Positions 1 to 9,421 of a stretch of DNA of 64,000 bases are shown piece after piece; positions within the stretch are counted from its first letter, which is position 1; each line of letters opens with the position of its first letter. The stretch covers positions 1 through 64,000 of the forward strand of contig JANYLB010000060.1 in assembly GCA_025363815.1 (NCBI GenBank). The letters are read 5' to 3'. The stretch is from Actinomycetes bacterium. Its GTDB lineage: Bacteria; Actinomycetota; Acidimicrobiia; IMCC26256; JANYLB01. The position numbers and the translations under genes were made by a program. The notes beneath the pieces were generated by a model. The model made no database searches. It was not told the origin of the DNA and saw nothing but the letters and a program-made list of their open reading frames with translations.

Positions 1-226
1 CGATAACTGCAGGACCGCGCAGACCAACATTCAAAAAGTCAGAACGATTCCGGACTACCCGGACGGTCCGGTGGCCGAGCACCTCGCGTCTGCCATGACG
101 CACTTCTATGCGGCGGTCACGGCTTGCCTGGCGGGAGCGTCCGCGGAATCGGCCGCCCAGATCAGCTCCGAGTTCACGCAGGGCAACCGCGAGCTGAGTT
201 TGATGACCGGCTTGATGAAAGCCTGA
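1..226 (+). CDS. 3' end of an unidentified protein (partial)
   Basis: An open frame enters from the left edge (first full codon at 2) and stops with TGA at 224-226, giving the last 74 residues of a protein. There is no in-frame start because the gene begins outside the window. The visible part is rich in Ala, Ser, Thr and Gln, looks helical, and has two Cys (CRTAQT near the edge and TACLAG in the middle). That would fit a secreted or lipoprotein-type helical domain, but I do not recognise a family. It ends 132 bases before the tRNA-Met on the other strand. Confidence 0.55.
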   Translation, partial: DNCRTAQTNIQKVRTIPDYPDGPVAEHLASAMTHFYAAVTACLAGASAESAAQISSEFTQGNRELSLMTGLMKA

Positions 227-358
227 GCTTGCAAGGACGCGCGGTGCAGACGAGCGTGAAGGGTCCCGCGACACGAATTCCTGTGACCAAACGGTGACCA
301 CGGGTCTCGCGGAAGCCACTCCGAGGTGCTGGCCAAGTGCGAAACCCCCTGGTATTCC

Positions 359-434
359 TGGTGGGGCCGGAAGGGATCGAACCTTCGACCGAGGGATTAT
401 GAGTCCCCTGCTCTGACCACTGAGCTACGGCCCC
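359..434 (-). tRNA. tRNA-Met (CAT anticodon)
   Basis: The reverse complement folds as a full cloverleaf: acceptor GGGGCCG/CGGCCCC, anticodon stem GGGGA/TCCCT around the loop CTCATAA, T-arm GAAGG-TTCGATC-CCTTC, discriminator A, and an encoded CCA (359-361). The CAT anticodon makes it elongator Met most simply; a lysidine-modified Ile2 tRNA shares this anticodon and is not excluded. It is not the initiator by overall form, since the first acceptor pair is a good G-C. Confidence 0.93.
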
Positions 435-502
435 GTTGTGGCGTGGTGCGATCTCTGACGCTCAGCCCTATTCTGCGCCCAGGCGGCGAGCGGCGATCGA
501 GA

Positions 503-705
503 TCATGTGCAGCGCAGATCCTCACACATCGCCGGGTGCGTCGCGCCGAGTCGTATGAGGTTGCCGTGTAGATCGATGAGCGCCCACTCGACCGAGCCGT
601 CGAGCTCCTCCACCGGCCCACCTCCACGAAACCGACGGTTGCATGGAAGTTCGCGGTCGCATCGAAGTCGGTGCTGGGAAGGATCGGGCTCGTGACGAGT
701 CCCAT
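503..705 (-). pseudogene. Decayed VOC/glyoxalase-family gene, copy 1
   Basis: From ATG at 705 the frame begins MGLVTSPILPSTDFDATANF, the usual opening of a VOC (glyoxalase/bleomycin-resistance) domain. After about 30 codons the match moves to another frame, where the typical C-terminal strand EWALIDLHGNLIRLGA appears before TGA at 503-505. Whole VOC proteins have about 115-125 residues; the middle is missing here and the halves are out of frame, so it is broken. A second, differently damaged copy lies at 1392-1627. Confidence 0.7.
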
Positions 706-740
706 GGCTCCAAGGGCGAGGCTCGAACTCGCGACAAATC
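525..740. repeat. Direct repeat, copy 1 (VOC remnant plus tRNA-Asn 3' end)
   Basis: This stretch is a diverged copy of 1393-1662 in the same orientation. Shared blocks include GAGGTTGCCGTGTAGATC, CCTCCACGAAACCGACGG and GCGAGGCTCGAACTCGCGAC. The copies differ by point changes and by a longer middle segment in copy 2. Homology ends inside the tRNA-Asn anticodon region. Confidence 0.85.
705..740 (-). pseudogene. tRNA-Asn 3' fragment
   Basis: This matches the 3' end (T-arm, acceptor strand and CCA) of the intact tRNA-Asn at 1627-1702. The acceptor strand has two changes (CCCTTGGA for CCCCCGGA), and past 740 the sequence no longer matches a tRNA, so the D-arm and anticodon stem are absent. It cannot form a tRNA. 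It sits directly before the VOC remnant, as the intact gene does in copy 2. Confidence 0.8.
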
Positions 741-861
741 TCTAACGTAGCGAGGTCGGGGTCGCACAGTTCACCCCGGAGATCTTCGAAGCCTCGATGA
801 CGACGGTTCCCCGCGGATCTTCGATCGGTTGCCTCCAGCCAGGGCCCGGTACCTCCCGGAC

Positions 862-1125
862 TCAGGTCGGGTAGATGACGGGGTCGGTGCAGGTGCCGTC
901 GGCGGCGGGAAACACGTCGGGCAGGTTCCGGGGACCATGCCCGGGAGCGGTGCCATCGAAGTGACCGTTCAGCGCGTTCGCGTCGACGGTGATGAGCACG
1001 TAATGGTTGGCCGAGCCGTGACAGATCGTCACCTTCGACTGGCCCGGGTCGGCGAACGCCGTTGCCGCCCCGCTTGAGGCCATCAACGCGCCGACCACCG
1101 CGACCATGATCATTCGAAGTGCCAT
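862..1125 (-). CDS. Small secreted protein with a VTICH...H motif
   Basis: 87 residues. ATG at 1125 is chosen over upstream in-frame starts because AAGGAG lies a few bases before it and a signal peptide follows at once (hydrophobic run MIMVAVVGALMASSGAA, likely cut after AFA). The mature part, about 60 residues, begins near DPGQSKVTICHGSANHYVLI and continues with GHFDGTAPGHGP. This resembles short exported actinobacterial proteins or domains that carry VTxCHxT...P..I and later His-Gly residues; their function is unknown to me. Cys and His placement might suit metal binding, which is a guess. The gene lies between two copies of a direct repeat. Confidence 0.75.
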   Translation of the reverse strand: MALRMIMVAVVGALMASSGAATAFADPGQSKVTICHGSANHYVLITVDANALNGHFDGTAPGHGPRNLPDVFPAADGTCTDPVIYPT

Positions 1126-1391
1126 CGAGATCTCCTTGTCGTCGCCCGCTGCGCGTGATCGACAGCACACGCCGAAAACTTGAACCGCGAACCGCATCTC
1201 CGGCTCCTGGCGTAGTGGACGCCACCCTTCCCGGCGACGATCGTGGAGTCGCAACGCCGCGTCGGCAAGCTCTCGCTCGTCCGAGTCCACCCGCCACCGA
1301 TCGATCTGATCGTCCCTCTCGATGATCCCGAGCTCGCACCGCGCCAGATCGGTTGTAGTCACGTCGGCACTTCTCGCTCAGAGCAAGAGAT

Positions 1392-1627
1392 TCACATCGC
1401 CAGGTGCGGGAACGCGCCGAGTCGGATGAGGTTGCCGTGTAGATCAATGAGCGTACGAAGCAGGCGACGTCGTCAGTCGGCGAATCGAGGTCGTAATCGA
1501 AACAGAAATGGGATCAGGTACTCCTGCAGCCACCCGGGCTCACCTCCACGAAACCGACGGTTGCATCGCAGTTCGCCATCGCATCGAAGTCGGGGCTGGG
1601 AAGGATCGGGATCGTGACGAGTCCCAT
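1392..1627 (-). pseudogene. Decayed VOC/glyoxalase-family gene, copy 2
   Basis: The frame starts at ATG 1627, whose A is the last base of the tRNA-Asn CCA, with MGLVTIPILPSPDFDAMANC. It is lost after about 30 codons. The C-terminal strand TLIDLHGNLIRLGAFPHLAM follows in another frame and ends with TGA at 1392-1394. The spacer between the conserved ends is longer than in copy 1, so the copies decayed separately after duplication. The core of a VOC domain, with its metal ligands, is missing. Confidence 0.7.
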
Positions 1628-1662
1628 GGCTCCGGGGGCGAGGCTCGAACTCGCGACAAATC
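1393..1662. repeat. Direct repeat, copy 2 (intact tRNA-Asn side)
   Basis: Second copy of the repeat at 525-740, ending inside the intact tRNA-Asn gene. It is about 54 bases longer than copy 1 because of extra sequence around 1455-1540. The two copies enclose about 650 bases that include the small secreted-protein gene. Confidence 0.85.
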
Positions 1663-1702
1663 GCTTAACAGGCGATCGCTCTGCCAACTGAGCTACCCCG
1701 GA
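1627..1702 (-). tRNA. tRNA-Asn (GTT anticodon)
   Basis: The reverse complement starts TCCGGGGTAGCTCAGTTGGC and folds fully. Acceptor arms are TCCGGGG/CCCCCGGA, the anticodon stem is ATCGC/GCGAT around CTGTTAA (anticodon GTT), and the T-arm carries GTTCGAG. The discriminator is G and CCA is encoded at the 3' end. Its 3' half is copied at 705-740. Confidence 0.95.
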
Positions 1703-1912
1703 AGGGCCTCGAACGATAGCAGTGCCCGAATGAGCCCCAAGACCTTCCGGTGCATGCTCGGGAAGCGTCTTGACCGGCGCGAGATCGCGCTGGTTCATCT
1801 CCTTGGCGCGGGACCCATTGCGCCCTCCTCGGACCATCTCAGATCATCGAACATCCGTTCGTTCCTCGAGGGCGAAGGTGCGCGCACGAGTTGGAACGGG
1901 TAGGAAGAGTGG

Positions 1913-2145
1913 ATGACGCGCTTTCGGATCGGACTCGGGGCTGGCTTGGCGGTGGGTTTCTACCTCGGCGCGCGCGCTGGTCGCGGGCGCTACGAACAGA
2001 TAAACCGCACCGTCTCACGATTGCGCAAGACCAAGCCGCTGCACAAAGTGAAGGCAGCGGTCGACCTGGGCCGCGGGCGACTCCGGACCAGGGGCAACCA
2101 TGCACCGGTGCAGCTCGTGCTGGTCGACGAGACCACCTCGCTGGT

Positions 2146-2164
<19 letters not shown>
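1913..2164 (+). CDS. Small membrane-anchored protein with a [12 protein letters not shown] motif
   Basis: 83 residues. The N-terminus ([20 protein letters not shown]) can form a short membrane segment. The basic stretch [20 protein letters not shown] follows, a pattern common in short YtxH-like actinobacterial proteins of unknown role. GGAAG precedes the ATG at a workable distance. The gene converges on rpoD and their 3' ends overlap by 19 bases, so the two transcripts run into each other. No enzymatic motif is visible. Confidence 0.7.
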
Positions 2165-3543
<1,379 letters not shown>

Positions 3544-3549
3544 GGTGTC

Positions 3550-5322
3550 CTACTCCTCCGCCACGCCCGTGATCCACGTTACCAACTGTTCGGCTGCCCG
3601 CTCGGCGTTGTCCCACTCACCCTGGGTCCGACCCCGTACGAGCTCGTCGAGCAGGACCTTCATCGGCGCGGAACGCTCGTCACCTGACCTGAGAAGTTCG
3701 TCGAGCCGACGTTGGGCCGCCGGTTCAACCGCGTTTGCCATCAATCGGGCTCGCAGCGTTGCGTCGTCGCCGACGTCGGGCTCCTCGACTGAGATCCGTT
3801 CGAGGATGGCGCGCACATCGCCCGATGACGATTCGATCGCCCCGGCCAAGGTGTCGGCACTGACGAGGGCGATGAAGACCTCTCGGGCCAACGGATCGGC
3901 GTAGATCGCCTCGTCGAGCCAATCGTCGAGTAGCTCTGGCCGGTGGATCGCCCATCGGAGAATGTCGAGCTCACGCGGATCGATCGATTGCGCAGCCCGC
4001 TCACGACGGGGTTCGACGCGCGCGCGGGGGGTCTGGTTGCGCGCTATCGCGTCCTTGAACCAGGCGTGCTCCACGCCGAGCGTTCCGGCCACGCGCTGGA
4101 TATAGCCCTCACGCACGAGCTCGTTCGGATGCTCCCGCAACACCGGAACGAGGTCTTGCGCGGCACGGGCGCGGCCCTCCGGCGACGTGAGATCGGCCGA
4201 GCCGAGGACCCGGTCAATGCGGAACTGGAGGAAAGCGCTCGCGGTCGTTACCGCTTTCAGGAGCCTGGCCGGGTCGTCACGCCAGACGTCGGCTGGATCA
4301 CGTCCGGCCGGGAGGTCGGCCACCTGGAACTGCACCTCGAACTTCTGCTCCCACTGGTAGCAGCGCTCGGCGGCGGCCTGGCCCGCCGCGTCGGCGTCGT
4401 AGGCGAGCGTCACCTTGCGGGCGAGGTTCTTCAGGATCTGGAAGTGCTCGTCGGCGAGGGCGGTTCCACAGGTGGCCACGGCCTGCGGTACCCCTGACAG
4501 CGCGAACGCCATCACATCGGTGTACCCCTCGCAGATCACGACCTCGCCGCGGGCCACGATCTCGGCCTTCGCCCAGTTCAGCCCGTAGAGCAGCCGGCTC
4601 TTCTGATAGATCGGCGTCTCGGGTGAGTTCTTGTACTTCGGGCCGTTGCCACCTTCGAGCGCGCGACCGCCGAAGCCGACGGGTTCGCCGCGGCCGTCGT
4701 AGATGGGGAACATCAACCGACCGCGGAACTGGTCCTGCAGGGAATTGGTCCGGTTGACGAACGCGAGGCCGGCGCCGACGATGTCTTCACGCGCGAACTT
4801 GGCCTGTTGAAGATGCTTGCTCACCGCGTCGAACTTGTCGGGTGACCAACCGAGGGTGAACTGCCGCACCGCGGCGCCGTCGAAGCCGCGGCTGCGGATG
4901 TATCGACGGGCGTTCCCCGCGTCGTCGGATTTGATCAGCCTTTGGTGGTAGAAGTCGATGGCCGCGCCGACGGCTTCGGCGAGGCGCATCTTGTGTTGCC
5001 TATCGCGCGTGTGCGACGCGTCGTCGTAGCGCAACGTGAGGTTCGCCTTGGCCGCGAGTCGTTCGACCGCCCCGACGAAGTCGAGATGCTCGACCTCGCG
5101 CACGAACGTGATCGCATCACCACTCTTTTGGCATCCGAAACAATGGAACAATCCCATGCTCGGGTTGATCGAGAACGACGGCGATTTCTCCGAGTGGAAC
5201 GGGCAGAGGCCGACGAAGCGCTGGCCGACGCGCTTCAGCGCGAGGTGCTCGCTCGCGAGCGCAACCAGGTCGGTCGACTCACGGACCCGCGCTACGTCCT
5301 CGTCGAGAATTCCCATCTGCAA
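3550..5322 (-). CDS. dnaG: DNA primase DnaG
   Basis: 590 residues. It makes the RNA primers for DNA replication. The CHC2-type zinc-binding domain is at the N-terminus (LCPFHSEKSPSF then LFHCFGCQKSGDAI, about 39-68). The TOPRIM catalytic core includes VICEGYTDVMA and TLAYDADAAGQAAA, supplying the Glu and the DxD acidic residues. A C-terminal helical region for DnaB helicase contact follows. The start is either TTG at 5322 or ATG at 5316; TAGGGTG lies upstream of both. The next gene downstream is rpoD. Confidence 0.96.
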   Translation of the reverse strand: MQMGILDEDVARVRESTDLVALASEHLALKRVGQRFVGLCPFHSEKSPSFSINPSMGLFHCFGCQKSGDAITFVREVEHLDFVGAVERLAAKANLTLRYDDASHTRDRQHKMRLAEAVGAAIDFYHQRLIKSDDAGNARRYIRSRGFDGAAVRQFTLGWSPDKFDAVSKHLQQAKFAREDIVGAGLAFVNRTNSLQDQFRGRLMFPIYDGRGEPVGFGGRALEGGNGPKYKNSPETPIYQKSRLLYGLNWAKAEIVARGEVVICEGYTDVMAFALSGVPQAVATCGTALADEHFQILKNLARKVTLAYDADAAGQAAAERCYQWEQKFEVQFQVADLPAGRDPADVWRDDPARLLKAVTTASAFLQFRIDRVLGSADLTSPEGRARAAQDLVPVLREHPNELVREGYIQRVAGTLGVEHAWFKDAIARNQTPRARVEPRRERAAQSIDPRELDILRWAIHRPELLDDWLDEAIYADPLAREVFIALVSADTLAGAIESSSGDVRAILERISVEEPDVGDDATLRARLMANAVEPAAQRRLDELLRSGDERSAPMKVLLDELVRGRTQGEWDNAERAAEQLVTWITGVAEE

Positions 5323-5384
5323 TCACCCTACGGCAGCCGGCCGGTCACGGTTCCGGGGTTCGCGCGCCGCCGGCGACGGTGTGG

Positions 5385-6470
5385 TCAGACACCCCTGGGA
5401 AGATCCTCGGGGCGCCAACCCAACAGCTCCACCCCGAGGCCGAGGGCGAACCGATCGGTCATGCCGCTCACATACCGGACTGCCTCGGCAGCGGCTTCCG
5501 GCGAGCCGGCGTCGACCACCGGCACCGCCGCTGCCGCGACCTCGGGGATCCGCAACGGAGCGTCGGTGAAGTGCTCGACGAGGCCCCGCAGCAGGAATAT
5601 CGCTCGATCGGCCTGGCGCCGCGCCGCGGGGCGCAGGTAGATCCGCTCGAAGTTGAACGCCCGGAACGCATCGAGCGCGCCGGCTGCCGGTTGGGTCATC
5701 CCGACCGATCCGGATCGACGGATCCCGTCGAGCACGGCGACGACGAACACACCTATCTGTTGGGAACGACGGCTCCCCACGACTTCGCGTACATCGACCG
5801 GAAGATCGTCGGCAACGAGGATCCCTGCTCGCACGGCGTCTTCGAAGTCGTGACAGACGTAGGCGATGCGATCTGCCCACGCCACCACTTCGCCTTCGGG
5901 CGTGCGGGGAGCGGGTCGGCGCCACGAGTGGTTGCGCACACCGTCGAGCGTCTCGGTGCAGAGGTTGAGCGGCGCGAGCGTGACGTCGGCCCCGTAGACC
6001 GCGTGGTCGTATCCACCCTCGGGGAGAAACGGGCTGAACGCCTCCTCGGAGGCGTGTCCGGCAGGCCCGTGGCCGCAGTCGTGGGCCAGCGCGATCGCCT
6101 CGATGAGGGGAAGGCAGAGGTTGGCCGCCCTGGCGATTCCGGTGGCGACCTGGGCGACCTCGACCGCATGCGTCAGGCGGGTACGGAGATGATCGTCTTC
6201 GGGGGCGACGAACACTTGGCACTTCCCGGCCAGCCGCCGCCACGGACGCGAATGCTTAACCCGGTCGAGATCGCGCTCGAAGCACAACCGGTACGGATCG
6301 GGTTCTTCGCTCCGTTTGCGATCCCCCGCGCCTAGGGGCCGGGTCGCACCGGGGGCGAGCATCACGTCGAGCTCGGCTTCGCGTTCCTTGCGGTCGAGCA
6401 GCCTGCCACCGACCCACGCATGGGCGCCATCGTGAGCGTGGGCAATATCTGCGTCGACGAGCTCCTCCAT
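5385..6470 (-). CDS. dgt: Deoxyguanosinetriphosphate triphosphohydrolase-like HD protein
   Basis: 361 residues from ATG 6470 (MEELVDADIA); an upstream in-frame start at 6521 is less natural. It is an HD-domain hydrolase that cleaves dNTPs to nucleoside plus triphosphate. The metal-binding His and His-Asp residues are in TRLTHAVEVAQV and AIALAHDCGHGPAGHASEEA, with another Asp in RIAYVCHDFEDA. Length and motifs fit the dGTPase type 2 group found next to dnaG in actinobacteria. It could contribute to dNTP pool control beside replication genes. Confidence 0.9.
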   Translation of the reverse strand: MEELVDADIAHAHDGAHAWVGGRLLDRKEREAELDVMLAPGATRPLGAGDRKRSEEPDPYRLCFERDLDRVKHSRPWRRLAGKCQVFVAPEDDHLRTRLTHAVEVAQVATGIARAANLCLPLIEAIALAHDCGHGPAGHASEEAFSPFLPEGGYDHAVYGADVTLAPLNLCTETLDGVRNHSWRRPAPRTPEGEVVAWADRIAYVCHDFEDAVRAGILVADDLPVDVREVVGSRRSQQIGVFVVAVLDGIRRSGSVGMTQPAAGALDAFRAFNFERIYLRPAARRQADRAIFLLRGLVEHFTDAPLRIPEVAAAAVPVVDAGSPEAAAEAVRYVSGMTDRFALGLGVELLGWRPEDLPRGV

Positions 6471-6527
6471 GGTGTCAGGGTACCGACCGGGTGGGACATG
6501 ACCCGATCGCCGGAACCGCACGGCGGG

Positions 6528-6677
6528 TCAGGTGGGCCGGTGCGACGACGGGATGGCATAGGTGACGCTCGCGTGAGCCACCGCTGCTGGATCACCGATC
6601 TCCTCGATCGCGAAGTGATCCATCGCCCCGGGGAAGACCTCGAGGAGGAACGCCGAGATCTCGTCGGCGTCGACCAC
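6528..6677 (-). pseudogene. Short remnant, possibly the start of a hotdog-fold thioesterase
   Basis: An open frame from GTG 6677, overlapping the end of ppdK by 12 bases and coupled to it in position, encodes 49 residues. The stretch LLEVFPGAMDHFAIEEIGDP resembles the first strand and helix of PaaI-type thioesterases, whose next conserved stretch is around LRPGGT. Here the frame stops after SSHRPT, and no continuation is found in the other frames before dgt. It may be a truncated gene or a chance ORF. Confidence 0.25.
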
Positions 6678-6685
6678 CGGCGCGC

Positions 6686-9316
6686 TCAAGCCGTCGAGCC
6701 CTGTCCGTCGGCATCGAGCGCCGCGTGCGCGGCCGCGAGTCGGGCGATCGGCACCCGGTACGGCGAGCACGACACGTAGTCGAGGCCGACGTCGTGACAG
6801 AAGCGGACCGACTCCGGATCCCCACCATGCTCGCCGCAGATCCCGAGCTTGATGTCGGGACGGGTTGAACGACCCTTCTCGATTGCCCAACGCACCAGCA
6901 GGCCGACCCCGCTCTGGTCGAGCGTCTCGAACGGGTTCGCCGGCAGAAGGCCCAGCTCCAGGTATTCCGGCATGAACCGGCCTTCGACGTCATCGCGCGA
7001 GAAGCCGAATGCCATCTGGGTCAGGTCGTTGGTGCCGAACGAGAAGAACTCCGCCACCTCCGCGATCTCGTCGGCGGTGAGCGCAGCGCGAGGTGTCTCT
7101 ATCATCGTGCCGACCAGGTACTCCACGCCGCCGAGCGCGTCGGCCGCAGTCGCCTCGGCGACCTCGCGGGTCCAGTCGACCAGCAGCGCGAGCTCGGCCT
7201 TGCTGACCACGAGCGGGATCATGATCTCGACTTTGGGATCACCACCGGCCAGCTTGCGCTCGATGGCCGCCTCGATCAGCGCCCGAACCTGCATGCGATA
7301 CAGCCCCGGCTTCAAGATCCCGAGCCTGCACCCGCGCGTTCCCAGCATCGGGTTGACTTCGCGCCAAGCCTCGGCCGCGGCGAGGAGTTGGCTCTCCTTG
7401 GCATCGAGACCGCTCTTGGCCTGTTTCACCAGCAGCTCCTCCACGTTCGGGAGGAACTCGTGCAACGGCGGGTCGAGAAGGCGCACGGTAACGGGCAGGC
7501 CATCCATTGCCTCGAGCAGCTCGACGAAGTCCTGCCGCTGGAGGGCATGGAGCTCGGCGAGCGCCGCGGTCTCCTCGGCCTCTGTATCGGCGAGGATCAT
7601 GCGCTGCACGGTAGGAAGCCGGTCGCCGAGGAACATGTGCTCGGTACGACACAGGCCGATGCCCTCGGCACCGAACTCGAGCGCCTTGCGCGCGTCTTCG
7701 GGAAGGTCGGCGTTCGTGCGCACCTTGAGGCGGCGGTAGTTGTCGGCCCAACCGAGCAGGGTCTCGAACGGTCCCGACGGTTCGGGAACCACGACCGGTA
7801 CCTCGCCGATGACGATCTCGCCGGTGCTTCCATTGATCGAGATCACGTCGCCCTCACGGACAACGGTGTCACCGACGCGGAACAGCTTGGCCGCGAGGTC
7901 GATCTTGACCGACTCGGCGCCGCAGATCGCCGGCGTACCCATGCCCCGGGCAACCACAGCCGCATGACTCACCAGGCCGCCACGCGACGTGAGGATCCCC
8001 TCGGCCGCGATCATGCCGTGCAGGTCGTCGGGCGACGTCTCGGGCCGCACGAGCAGCACCTTCTCCCCCGCCTCCTGACGGGTCTGGGCATCGTCGGCGG
8101 TGAAGTACACCCGACCGACTGCAGCGCCGGGCGACGCGTTCAGGCCCTTCGCGAGCGTGGTGTACTCGGCATCAGGATCGAACTGCGGGTGAAGCATCTG
8201 GTCGAGCTGGCCGGGTTGCACGCGCAACACGGCCTCGCGCTCGTTGATGAGCCCTTCACCGGCCATCTCGACCGCCATGCGCAGCGCGGCGGCGGCGGTC
8301 CGCTTCCCTACGCGTGTCTGGAGCAGGAAGAGCCGGCCCTGCTCGATCGTGAACTCGATGTCGCACATGTCGCGGTAGTGGTTCTCGAGCATCGCGAACG
8401 CGGCGAGAAGCTGCTGGTAGCAATCGGGGAAATGGTTCCCCATCGAGTCGAGCGGCTCGGTCACCCGGATGCCGGCCACGACGTCTTCGCCCTGCGCGTT
8501 GGTGAGGAAGTCGCCGTAGTGATTGTTCTCACCGGTCGCCGGGTTCCGAGTGAAGCCGACGCCGGTTCCGGAGTCATCGCCTTTGTTCCCGAAGACCATC
8601 GTCTGTACGTTGACCGCCGTGCCGAGATCGTCGGGGATGCTCTCCATCTTCCGGTAGAGCTTCGCCCGATCACCGTTCCACGAACGGAATACCGCCTGGA
8701 TCGCGTAGCGGAGCTGCTCGTGCGGCTCCTGAGGGAACTCGACTCCTGCTTCCCTGGCGACGATCGCCTTGAACGTCTCTACGAGACCGCGGAGATCGTC
8801 TGCCGACAGCTCCGGGTCGGTGGCGACTCCCCGCTCCTCGCGGAGGTCGTCGAGTGCCTCTTCGAAGAGCTCACCGTCGACGTCGAGCACGATTTTGCCG
8901 AACATCTGCACGAACCGGCGGTACGAGTCGAATGCGAACCGCTCGTTGCCGGTCTGGGTGGCGAGGCCGCCAACCGACACGTCGTTCAGGCCGAGGTTGA
9001 GGACCGTGTCCATCATCCCGGGCATCGAGAACGGCGCGCCCGACCGCACCGACACCAACAACGGGTCCACGGGATCGCCCAACAGCTTGGCGATCTTCGT
9101 TTCGAGTGCGCGAAGCGCGACCTCGACCTCGTTCATCAGGCCGTCGGGGAGCTCGTCACCCGCGGCCCTGTAGGCGTTGCACGCCTCGGTGGTGATCGTG
9201 AACCCCGGAGGGACCGGCAGGCCGAGCTTCGTCATCTCGGCGAGGTTCGCCCCTTTGCCTCCGAGCAGGTACTTCTGCTCCTTGGAGCCCTCTTCGAAGA
9301 CGTAGACGTACTTCAT
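6686..9316 (-). CDS. ppdK: Pyruvate, phosphate dikinase
   Basis: 876 residues, the usual length. It interconverts pyruvate, ATP and phosphate with PEP, AMP and pyrophosphate. The ATP-grasp nucleotide domain is N-terminal (YLLGGKGANLAEMTKLGLPV at about 17-36). The phosphohistidine swivel domain has TSRGGLVSHAAVVARGMGTP with the catalytic His. The C-terminal PEP/pyruvate TIM barrel ends with GICGEHGGDPESV and SCSPYRVPIARLA. The gene stands between dgt and a J-like/RDD gene, and its role in gluconeogenic or glycolytic PEP balance is inferred from the family. Confidence 0.96.
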   Translation of the reverse strand: MKYVYVFEEGSKEQKYLLGGKGANLAEMTKLGLPVPPGFTITTEACNAYRAAGDELPDGLMNEVEVALRALETKIAKLLGDPVDPLLVSVRSGAPFSMPGMMDTVLNLGLNDVSVGGLATQTGNERFAFDSYRRFVQMFGKIVLDVDGELFEEALDDLREERGVATDPELSADDLRGLVETFKAIVAREAGVEFPQEPHEQLRYAIQAVFRSWNGDRAKLYRKMESIPDDLGTAVNVQTMVFGNKGDDSGTGVGFTRNPATGENNHYGDFLTNAQGEDVVAGIRVTEPLDSMGNHFPDCYQQLLAAFAMLENHYRDMCDIEFTIEQGRLFLLQTRVGKRTAAAALRMAVEMAGEGLINEREAVLRVQPGQLDQMLHPQFDPDAEYTTLAKGLNASPGAAVGRVYFTADDAQTRQEAGEKVLLVRPETSPDDLHGMIAAEGILTSRGGLVSHAAVVARGMGTPAICGAESVKIDLAAKLFRVGDTVVREGDVISINGSTGEIVIGEVPVVVPEPSGPFETLLGWADNYRRLKVRTNADLPEDARKALEFGAEGIGLCRTEHMFLGDRLPTVQRMILADTEAEETAALAELHALQRQDFVELLEAMDGLPVTVRLLDPPLHEFLPNVEELLVKQAKSGLDAKESQLLAAAEAWREVNPMLGTRGCRLGILKPGLYRMQVRALIEAAIERKLAGGDPKVEIMIPLVVSKAELALLVDWTREVAEATAADALGGVEYLVGTMIETPRAALTADEIAEVAEFFSFGTNDLTQMAFGFSRDDVEGRFMPEYLELGLLPANPFETLDQSGVGLLVRWAIEKGRSTRPDIKLGICGEHGGDPESVRFCHDVGLDYVSCSPYRVPIARLAAAHAALDADGQGSTA

Positions 9317-9421
9317 GCGGCGGCCCTCCGGCAGCGTGGAACGAGCGGGATCTGCAGTGGTCTCGAGGTTATCGAGCCGGCATCGGAGCCGGCATCGGAG
9401 CCGACGTCGAAAGAGTGGTCG

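Noticed and set aside
503-1447. 314-residue minus-strand open frame across the repeat region
   Set aside because: It joins unrelated pieces: part of the second VOC copy, the wrong frame of the small secreted gene and the end of the first VOC copy. It is low in hydrophobic order and rich in Arg.
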